The notes under the pieces: model-generated
Database searches by the model: none
What the model was told of the DNA's origin: nothing
What the model saw: only the letters and a program-made list of their open reading frames with translations
Program-made: the position numbers and the translations under genes
Shown here: in pieces, positions 11,601-20,792 of the stretch
How positions within the stretch are numbered: the first letter of the stretch is position 1
Layout: each line of letters opens with the position of its first letter
NCBI RefSeq assembly: GCF_029873635.1
Contig: NC_080422.1
Span: forward strand, 2,646,001-2,710,000
Length of the DNA: 64,000 nucleotides
Direction: 5' to 3'
Origin: Malania oleifera
Taxonomy: Eukaryota; Streptophyta; Magnoliopsida; Santalales; Ximeniaceae

Positions 11601-14600
11601 CACCATCATCAGAAAGAATAGATAAAGGGCAAACCAGTCGAACAAGAACCATCTAGATACCTGTATAAAGACCAAAGCAGTGACAATAAAGGTAACATAT
11701 CTAGCAATGGTTATATAAATGGGTTAGAGAAATGAGACAAAGTTGAGGATCATCTTATGTTCATGCCAAATATATCAACCATATGCATGGAAGCTACATA
11801 CAATAGAGGTTGACAAAAAGGCTTATAGCAGAGATGGACAACCTTCGGATTGCAGCTATTAACTGAAAGAGTGGAAAAATAATGCAAATGCAAGTAATTG
11901 TCACAAAAAAAATAATATACTGATATACAATAAAGAAAAGAAAATGAGAGCTAGAGCAGTGTGATTTTTTAACCCTACTCTTACCTCACCCAAATATCGA
12001 ACAAGAATATTTGCGCCCAGAGACCAGCCAACAGCATATAAGTTGGCTTTTGGGTACCGAGTTCCAACATGTGCGACCACTTGACGAATGTCTTCTGTAA
12101 ATGAACCTGAATAAAACTGCATATTTGCAGCATTGTAAAATAAAACAAAATACACCAGAAAATACATAATGGAACTTTAGCAAAATGATATAATTATTCC
12201 AACCTAGAAAGAAAAAAGACAGATGACTAAGAACAATGTCAAAAAAAATAATAACACAAATAATAATAGATTTCTATAGCTTTGCATTACACCCACAATG
12301 ATGCTTCATGTTGCCATGCCCCCATTCTTGGCACCACCCAGAAGCAACCACAACAACCATGGAAGTTTACGAATGAGCTTTAGGACACGCAAATGCATTA
12401 ATTACCATCAAACAACCTGCAGACACCCCAATTTTAATCAGGCAACCATGAGGAGACCTGGCGTAATAAAATTTGACTTCCATTCCCGAAAATTGGACGA
12501 TTGTTTTTTTTTTTTTTTTAAATTGAGTCCTGTCCCGGTTATTTTCAAAAAACACATCCAGGTTATTTTCCAAAAAATAATACTAATAATAATTCAAAAA
12601 AAAATGAGTCAATGGTTTTTTTTTTTTTTCTGGTATTTTAAAAAATAAGTCTCTTTTGTTTTAAATTGAATTTTCAATTTGAGCATTTTTAATTTTTAAA
12701 TTAAGTTTTTCTAAATTTTCAAATTTTTTGGAGTTGAGTTGTTTAATTTTTAAAATTGAATTTTTTTTAACATTTTTATCAAGCCATCTTTCCGAGTCCG
12801 GGTCCTCCCAATTTTCGGGAATCAAGTGTGTTATTAAATTGGGAATCCAGGTGGTCATACTGTCACCCCCATGTGATTCCATGCTAGCCACTATCCACTA
12901 GCCCTCGCTGATTAGCCAACCAAAAACCAATAAACAATTTCTTAGAGAATTGTGCAACATTCCTATTTTGCCCTAGTTGCTCTTCTCCCACCCCCAAATT
13001 GACAGAAACAATACCCGATTGATCAAAGTTGCAGCCTGGTTAAAATAGGTATCTTTTATCTTTGCAATCTTGTTACTACAAATAACGAAGGAGAGTTCCT
13101 ACTGTTACTTTAAAGCAACAAAGTCTACAACGAGGGGCAGTTGTAGACACCTCAATTTTAACCATGCCAATTCGGGAAGACCCGACGTAATAAAAGTTGA
13201 CTTCGAATCTCAGGAATGGGAGGATCTGATTGAGTCCCATTTTGTTTCAAATCGAGTCCCGTCTTATTTTAAATTGGAGCCCCATTTTAAAATCGAGTCC
13301 TGGTTATTTTAAAAAATGAGTTTAGGGTACTTTTAAAATAGAGTCCTTCTAGTTCTTAAATCGAGTCTTTTAATTTGGAAATTGAGTTTTAATTAAGGTC
13401 TTTTTAATCTTAAATTGAGTCTTGAAATTTTTGAGTTGAGTCTTTTAATTTTAGATTGAGTAGTTCATTTTTATTTTTATTTTGAGTCTTTGAATTTTTA
13501 AACTGAGACTTTCAAATTTTTGGAATGGAGTTTTTTAAATTTTAAATTGGGTTTTTTAATTTTTGAATTGAGTCTTTTATTTTTAAACTGGGTCTTTTGA
13601 TTTTAAAATTGAGTATTTTATTAAGTCGTTTTTTTTTTAGTCCCGGTCCTTCTATTTCCGAGAGTTAAGCTTTATTTTTAAAACTCGAGACTTTCCTTTT
13701 GGGAATACAAAATGGGACAACAGAAATAAATATATAAGAAATTCAAAAAATGAAAAGGAAAGGCATGAGCGCAATGGGAAAAATGATTCTCTCCCAAACA
13801 GAACCGCGCGTGTATGGGGAAATTATTCTACTGTTGTAACCAACTTTTGGCGCGAACTACAGACTCCTTATAAAGAGAGTCCTGGCGTAGATCTACAAGA
13901 AAAAGGTGGGGAGTCTCTATTTTTCCATCTCCATTCTCTCCATTTTTCTCCCACTGTTGCTTGCTCTCTCACCGGAATCTCTCCATTCTCCCATTGCCTC
14001 TCTCTCTCTACCGCATCACCACCTAACACCAGCACGAGTAGCAAACCACACCGCAGGTCTGGCCACGCACCATTCCGACCACTGTACGGACCATCACCCT
14101 CACGGGCTCTCCATCTCCTTCACTCTCCCTCACCCTCGACTTTCTCTCACTCTCCATTTTCTCCGATTCTCTCTCTATCTCATCACCATCTTCACAACAC
14201 CCCCATGCATCAAGAACAGTCGTGAGTAGCCTTCACAGTAGAGCGCACATACACAGCCATTGGACACTTCTGCAAACCTCACAGCCCACAAACTCCGTTG
14301 CCACCTTCATCTCTGGCCACTCACATCAACTCTGGCAACCCCAACAACCATTAGAGGTACACTCGCACCAACCGAGCTCACCTCTCCTCAACTCAGTCGG
14401 CACGGCACCCAGTAGCAGCTATTCACACCGGCGTCATCATCTCGCACAACAGCCTCACTCTCACCCGAACTCAGCCCCAACATCTCGCACAACAGTCCTC
14501 GCAACCTCATCCCTCACGGCCACACTAGTTGCGGGAACACCCTCACCCACTCACGGCCAGACCTGCACAACTCTCCTCCCATGCAACACCTCGCCACCGG

Positions 14601-17600
14601 CAACCCCCTTAAAACCCACAGCCTAATACATCCCTCTCACTCAAAGTCGTCGCCATCAAAGCCAGCAACTCCGGCCATCCCTTGCAACCCCTTGTTCCCC
14701 CCTCTCCTCACCGGTGTCAAGCTGAATCATTAGATCTGGCCAGCCCCTACTCCGGACACCCCTATGCAAACCCAGTAGCAGGACTCCACCTTCTTGACTA
14801 CTCCACCCCATCGCTGTCGAACCATCACCAACGCACTATCATTGTCGTACCTTCACATCAGCATCACCACCAACGCACAACATCTCTTTCGGCACTCTCC
14901 CGACCACCAACTTCGGAATCATCGCTTGTCTATCTCCCATCTCTCTCAGGCTCTCACATTCCTTACCGACAACGCCATCAACCACAGCTGTGAGCAGCAC
15001 CACACTGCTCCTCCTTCGCCGGCCATACTGCTGTTTCCACGTACACACGGCCTTGCAAAGACCTCGACGGCTCACCTCCATCTCCTTCGCGCTCATTCCC
15101 CTCTCCACTGTCTTCACTTCCCAAAGCACGATTGTGAGCACACCACCCCACCCTCATTCACGGCCACAAGGTTTTCTTGCTCCGGCCATCGTCGCATCCG
15201 ATCAAATAGCTCGCATTGTGGTTCCCTCAGGCACATCAAATCTTATCTCTCGCCGGGATTCCTTCTCTGCCCCTTCGTCTCCTTCCTTGTCCCCATCTCT
15301 GGCTCACTCGTCTTTGGTCTCATCTACCAGATCAATTCAGATCTAGTCTCAGTGGTCTTGTGTCTCTACAAATCCGTTCGTGGTTTGGTTTTTTTTTTCA
15401 ACAATTTTTTTTTTTTTATTAAGATTCGTGTTGCTTCATCTTTCTTCACCGTTATTGTTTTCCAGAATGAGTTGTTGTTAAGCTATCCAGCCTTGATTCA
15501 GTGCAGGGGTGGTTTGATTTTCAATTTCATTTGTTTTGGTTGGTTTGTTTGGGTCGTCCAGATCTGTTTGTTACATTTTTATTCAGTTGGTTGTTTGCTC
15601 ATGTCGCTTTTTTTTTGTCAAAATTTCAATGTTTAATTTCCTATTTTGATCGGACTTCTTCATTTCCCATTGCCAGATTGTGCTGTAGCATACATTTCTA
15701 GCACTGTTCGTTTTGTTCACTCACTGTTTGGTACACTGTTTGCTCCTATGTGCCATGGTGGTCTGCGTGGCAAATTTCAAAAGCAATTGTCATTTTTGGT
15801 GATCCATGTTGCATCAAGATTTCAAATTAAAAGTTGTTTTTGTTTTGTTGACTTTCTTGTAGATCAAGTCCCCACCTCTGTGCATGTTTTATTTGTTTCA
15901 ATAGTATTATCTCTTATCAGTTTTACTTTAAAATTGGAATTGCCTAGGAATTGAAGAGGATTCAAATTTGAATTTTATAAGAGACCACAGAGGTAACCAT
16001 GGGTTCTGGTGCCTGCGCATTCTATCATTTGATCGAGACGAAATTTTATCACGTCGTTTCTGACCCTTTCTTTCTAATTTTCACCATTTGGATAATGATT
16101 TTTGAGCTTTACAACTTTGTTTTAATTTCTTGGATAGTCGTCTCGTGGATACAGCAGTGGAGTCGTTGGCATCTGCGCAATCAATTTGATGAAACCAATC
16201 GAACGAAGATTTCTTATCTGATCAAGGCGAGATTTTACCAGGTTGTTTATGATCCTTTCGCCTTAATTTTCACCATTTAGATTACGATTTTGAGTCCAAA
16301 AAGTAAAAGTTGCCGAGATGAGGATGCTTAGATGGACGAGTGGTATAACATTGAAAGATAAGGAATGAACATATTCGTGGTAAGTTCCTATAGAAGATAA
16401 GATAAGGGAAGGACGACTCAGATGGTATGGACACTTGCAAAGTAGGCCTTATAGTGCACCTGTAAGCAAGAGTGACTTAGTTACTATGGGGAGCAGTAGA
16501 AGGGGTAGGGGTAGACCTAAAATAACTTGGGAGAAGATAGTGAGTAAGGATTTAATATTTTTAAATCTATCAAAAGAAATGGTCCATGATCGCAAAAATT
16601 GGTGGAAAATGATTTATATAACCGACCCCACTTAGTAGGACTAAGGCTTGATTTTGTTGTTGTTGTTGTAGATTACGATTTTGAGCTTTACAACTTCGTT
16701 TTAATTTTTTGGAAAGCCATCTTGCCAGTGCAATAGTGGAGTCATTGGCGCCTGCGCAATCAATTTGATGAAGCCAATCGAACGGCGATTTCTTATTTGA
16801 TCGAGCTAAAATTTTGCCAGGTTGTTTCTAATTCACTCATCTTAATTTTCACCAATTGGATTATTATTTAGAGCTTTGAAAATTTATTTATTTGCCTCAA
16901 ACCGTAGCCTTGCCGCCGCAGCAGTGGAGTCGTCGGCGTTTGTGCGTTCAATTTGTTGAAGCCAATCGAATGGTGATTTCTTATCTGATCGAGACGAAAT
17001 TTTACTAGATGGTTTCTGATCCTTTCTTCCTAATTTTCACCATTCGGATTAATTTTTTTTTAAGTTTACAACTTTATTTTTACTTCTTAGACAACCGACT
17101 CACTGCAGCAACGCCAAGTTCACTGGCGCCTACGCAAGTCCACATGACTTCGATGATTGGATGGTAATTACTCGTCTAATGAAGCCAAAACTTTTGCAGG
17201 TTCTTCATGACACGTTCATCTTGATTATGACCGGTTGGATTGGTATTTAGAGCTTTGAAGAGTTAGTTATCATTTTATTTCATTGCTCCCTTTTTGTTCT
17301 TATTTTCATGTTGAACGATTTGAAATGCCTATTTGCCTATTTTTTTTATAATGTCATTTACTTACTATATATTTGAAAGGCAAACCCGATCTATTCCTCT
17401 GCGAACCGTTTGACCCACTGAATCGATCTTGAACCGGTATCTTGTATTTTCTTATTATTTTAGTTATTTGAAAATTTAGAAAAATCACAAAAAAATTAGG
17501 AAAAATATTTTCAAACTCAAGTTTCATTGTTTTTGCCTTAATTCCATTTTTTTTATTTAATTATTTAAAAAATTCAGAAAAATATGAAAAAATCACCAAA

Positions 17601-19634
17601 AATCCAAAAATAAATAAATAAAAATGTTTTGAGGCTCAGAAAATTGTTTCCATCCCGAATAAATTCCAAAACCTTTCGGAATATTACTTTTCATTCAGAA
17701 AATTCTATAAAGACTTCAAAACTCCGGGAGAGTATTTTTGTAAACTATTTTCTCGATTTTCCATCCCGATGATTGCAATGAGAGGCATTGAGCTCTTCGG
17801 AGTTTGGTATGCGCCGGTTTTGAGGGAATATCCATATAACATTTTATTATGTACATTTTCTTCACATAGTAAAATAAAAAGGCTTAATATATTTATTTTG
17901 GGATAATTTTCGATTAATTAGGTACCGTTCGTAACAACGGGTGCGTAGGGAGTGCTAATACATTTCCCTTACGTAATCGAACTCCCGAACCTGACTCTGG
18001 TAGCACAGATCGATTTTATCCTTAATTGGGTAGTAATCAAGTGTTCTAACCGCACTTTAAAAGATTAGTAGCGAGTTCATACACATTATTTTCCACGAAA
18101 ATCACATTTTCAAAATCCACACACTTCACTTTTTTTATCATTTTTAAGTCGTCCCAAGTTAGCGTCCGAAAACGTCGCGACAGCTTGGTGACTCAGTTGG
18201 AGATGCCGAGACCATTACCTTTTAAAATAACACCTTTTCTAGTTCGCGTACCTCAGGGCAAACACATGTGGTTGTGTTTCTGCCACGCGTAGGAGCAGGT
18301 CGCGACACAACCATCTGTTAACTAAATTTAAAATTTAAAATTTGGCTGAAAGCTATAATTTTTCCAATTGAATCAATTGCATAAACAAAATCATTTGTTA
18401 ATTAAAATGATTATAACTGAAAGTTTGGTCAAAACCCATAATTTTATTGCATCCTAGCTATACAGTACCTTTGGAGTGGTCACAGGGCTATCGGCACAAC
18501 CACGGCTGTTGAACACCACGACTCTCCATCCATTACTCTTTGCTCGAATCAGCATATGCCTCACGTATGCATCCCCACTCCCTCCTGTCAGCCCTGGCTG
18601 CAATTATCCATCATTAGCAATGGTTGGATCGGTTTGGAGCTATGAAAGTTTGAAGCAACTGATGGAAAATATGAAGAAATCCATTTCTTTCTTGTTTTGT
18701 GAGTTAGGGTAATGAGAAAGAAAACAAAATATATTGTAAATCAATACACAAGTTTTTAATTTTGCATGCCACAATCAGGTTATGTTTACTAATTTGCAAT
18801 AATTTTTGAAAATTTTTCACTCTTAATTGAATTTGAGATGCAGAAAAAATACAATAAAAGTTCATATTTTTTTCTTTCCTTTTCCCTCACAAAACCCTTG
18901 ATTCAAACGCAGCCTAAGTCTTCCAAAAATGTTTGCGTGCTTCAATTTAGCACAACCGACGCGATGCCCTGGCATATCAAGATTACTAGTAGTAGAAATG
19001 ACATTCTCGTTTTGATCGCAGAGAAAATACAGGAAAATAATTGAAATTTGGAATCTAACAGCAGGGTTGGGTTACAGTGGCAGCTGCAACATCCAACTTT
19101 TCCCCTTCATTATCATTTCCGACTGTTACTCAACTGTCAAGCAGATAAAAGAGAAAGCAAAGCAACAGAAGTCAGAAAGAGCCGGACCAGTAAAATCAAG
19201 ACGGGAGAATCGGCAGGAAGTCGTCGGTCGTCGCCGGAGACCCAATCGAGGGCGACAGCGCCGTCGTCCTTCGCCCTGAGACACTCGCGCCTAAACCGGA
19301 CGTCGGGGACGGACCGAAAGAACGCGGCAAATATGGTCTCGACGTGGCCATTCCATCCGAGTAAAGGGAAGGGGCCGTAGGGGCGGTCGAGGGTCCCTAT
19401 CAGCGCGGGGAGGAAAGAGTCGCGGGCGCCGCCGAGGATCTCAAGCGACGACGAGCGGCCGCGGCGGAGGGGCATTGGGCGGGCGGCGGCGGGAACGGCC
19501 GGGGAGAATGGCTTCGCCGGTGCCGGAGTGACCTTGGTGGTCGAAGCGGTTATTGGAGAGTGTGGATGAGGAAACTGGTGGAGGTGGGAGAAGGACGGGA
19601 GAGGCGCCGCAGAGCCCACGAAGGCTCTCACCAT
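8566..19634 (-). CDS. EMB8: EMB8-type alpha/beta hydrolase, eight exons
   Basis: Exons on the minus strand: 19634-19188, 18597-18469, 12116-11985, 9860-9718, 9615-9518, 9442-9348, 9109-9056, 8793-8566; total 441 aa plus stop. All joins keep frame. Introns are GT-AG except after exon 6, which uses a GC donor (CAG/GCAAG). The protein matches the plant embryogenesis-associated EMB8 esterase/lipase family. It has an N-terminal Pro/Ala/Ser-rich leader (about 1-55, possibly a transit peptide), NGHVETI at 95-101, PGLTGGS at 150-156 for the oxyanion region, nucleophile elbow GWSLGA with Ser224, and probable Asp352 (AANDPIAP) and His381 (GGHLGW) to complete the triad. Substrate is unknown. Start ATG at 19634 lies ~120 bp below a TATA box. 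Intron 2 (12117-18468) hosts an Ogre-like fossil. Confidence 0.93.
9159..9348. repeat. perfect 95-bp tandem duplication at a splice donor
   Basis: Units 9159-9253 and 9254-9348 appear identical base for base. The second unit ends on the last base of hydrolase exon 6, so the duplication copies the intron start including the GC donor GGCAAGATATC. The intron now has a second, downstream copy of that donor context. Perfect identity suggests a very recent event or an assembly artefact. Confidence 0.9.
10651..10779. repeat. tandem duplication (66/63 bp) in hydrolase intron 3
   Basis: Units 10651-10716 and 10717-10779 differ by one GCC triplet only. They start AACTCAGTTCTGAG and end TTGATTTATG. The duplication is intronic and non-coding. 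Confidence 0.9.
16006..17260 (+). repeat. ~185-bp tandem repeat, about five copies, inside the long LTR
   Basis: Copies start near 16006, 16169, 16746, 16937 and 17123, each marked by a variant of TGGCGCCTGCGCAATCAATT followed by GATTTCTTATCTGATCGAG and TTTTCACCATTTGGATTA. After removing the LINE insertion at 16295-16685 the spacing is 163-191 bp. The copies differ by many substitutions, so the array is not recent. Confidence 0.75.
16295..16668 (+). mobile_element. 5'-truncated RTE-type LINE with 17-bp target duplication
   Basis: The segment encodes the C-terminal end of a LINE reverse transcriptase of the RTE clade: RWYGHLQ, then RGRGRPKITWEKIV, then a Trp-containing tail. It ends in (TTG)n, the usual RTE tail. 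It is flanked by TAGATTACGATTTTGAG at 16278-16294 and 16669-16685, an exact 17-bp duplication. Only 374 bp of the element inserted. It lies inside the tandem repeat of the long LTR and is therefore younger than that LTR. Confidence 0.9.
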
Positions 19635-19753
19635 CGGTCTTTTTGTTCCGGAACCAGGAAAGCTTTCCGGTTAAGACCGCTTTGCTTTTCTTTCGAGTTA
19701 ACCATTTTGGTCGAACAATTAAGTGTGAGTCAAGTCATCTGGAATTGGAATGT

Positions 19754-19761
19754 CTTTTATA
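19754..19761 (-). promoter_or_regulatory. TATA box of the EMB8-type hydrolase
   Basis: TATAAAAG on the minus strand, about 120 bp upstream of the ATG at 19634. This spacing allows a 5' UTR of roughly 90 bp. Confidence 0.65.
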
Positions 19762-19861
19762 CCCCTCAGCCACCAAGAGGATGAAGGGCATTTTTGGCAT
19801 TGCAACTTCCAACACAGACCTTTTCGATTTGGAGTTATATGTCCCATGAAAGGAATCCGAC

Positions 19862-19996
19862 ACCAAACTTTAATACTCAAACAGCCAAAATTGACTCATG
19901 AGTAAGCAATTCAAATTTGATTATGTTATTAAATAACACTAAATTTATATAATTTAAAATAAAAATAAATAGATAGTATATGTATAATATACTATC

Positions 19997-20030
<34 letters not shown>

Positions 20031-20148
20031 TGGTTAGGTAAACCATAAATTCATTAAAATAAGATGTTTGATGTATGTCATACTAATGTGATCCCCAACC
20101 AACCTATCAAACAACAAATGCAAAGAGTATATTAGAATTTATAATCGT
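19862..20148. other. intergenic with (ATT)n microsatellite
   Basis: AT-rich sequence between the hydrolase promoter and a copia LTR. An (ATT)n run of about 11 units lies at 19997-20030. No gene. Confidence 0.7.
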
Positions 20149-20792
20149 TGTGAGTGTTATTTATGGTGTGACTCTTTTACTTTGGAGTTCGTAAATAAAG
20201 AAGGAAGAAAAACATGAAGGGACAACACAACCCAATAGGGACTCGTCGACGAGTATATCCCAAGAGTAGAAAAATCTCAGAGTTCTGGACTTGTCGATGA
20301 ATTCCCTGTTCTCGTCGATGAGTGGTCTTATATGGATCGTCGACGAATGTGCCTAGGTTGCGAGCAATTTTTTTGAATTTTGAATTTGAACATTGGGATG
20401 GTTGGGTAATTAGAGGGAAACCTCCGAAGAAAGTCTATTTATCCCTATCTGAGGGTATTGTGAGATATAAGAGAGTTATTGGTGAAGTGTATTGTGTATT
20501 CTCAAATTTCTTAGTGAAATTTTTATGTCGATTGCTTCTGTGTATGTAGGCTTTGCCGAATCATATACATCTTATTGTTGTGCTTGTTATTTCATGTTTT
20601 CTGTTTGAGTTTGATTTTCTTGTTGCGTATTTATTCCGCTGTGCATCCTACTCATCCGACCCATTATTACAACAAATTGGTATTAGAGCCATTGATGATA
20701 TGGCTTTGGGATCATCTTCTGCAAGATTTGACTTCGTCAAATTTGATGGAACCAGGAACTTTGGTTTATGATAGAAGAGAGTGAAGGATATA
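20149..20792 (+). mobile_element. Ty1/copia LTR 1, primer site and gag start
   Basis: The LTR runs from TGTGAGTG (20149) to ACAACA (20674), about 526 bp. It is followed by the tRNA-Met type primer site TTGGTATTAGAGC and by the start of a copia gag (an SSARFDFVKFDGTRNFGL stretch near 20710-20770). The rest of the element is absent and a second, related LTR begins at about 20793. The LTR carries four TCGTCGACGA-type words at 20241-20348. Fossil, broken. Confidence 0.7.

Larger units (their letters stand above)
13142..18182 (+). mobile_element. 5-kb long LTR, Ogre/Tat-like
   Basis: Starts TGTAGACACC directly after a purine tract and ends CGTCGCGACA directly before a primer-site-like segment. 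A TATA box (TTATAAAG) at about 13869 lies in the same context, GACTCCTTATAA, as in the minus-strand LTR at 45420-49365, so the two belong to one family. The open reading frames at 13906-15954 fall just downstream of that TATA, have Pro/Ser/His-rich low-complexity content and resemble no known protein; I treat them as LTR sequence. Five tandem copies of a ~185-bp unit lie in the 3' third. Confidence 0.75.
12418..18307 (+). mobile_element. Ogre/Tat-like Ty3/gypsy fossil in hydrolase intron 2
   Basis: The whole 5.9-kb block is bounded by CAACC at 12413-12417 and 18308-18312. It begins TGCAGACACC and ends GTCGCGACA. Inside, in order: a 5' LTR-like piece (12418 to ~12895); a short internal piece ending in a purine tract (GAGGGGCAG, 13132-13140); one long LTR (13142-18182); a primer-site-like segment (TTGGTGACTCAGTTGGAGAT, from 18186); and a short piece ending again in GTCGCGACA. 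The related element at 45420-49365 has the primer site TGGCGACTCCGTTGGGGA, which fits plant tRNA-Arg, as in Ogre elements (from memory). No protein-coding part remains. It reads as a collapsed, multi-LTR arrangement and is broken. Confidence 0.75.

Noticed and set aside
13906-15954. Series of long plus-strand reading frames rich in Pro, Ser, His and Thr
   Set aside because: They lie inside a long LTR just after its TATA box, overlap in different frames and match no known protein. The same kind of frames occurs at the equivalent place in the related LTR at 46440-48840. Best read as LTR leader sequence of low complexity.
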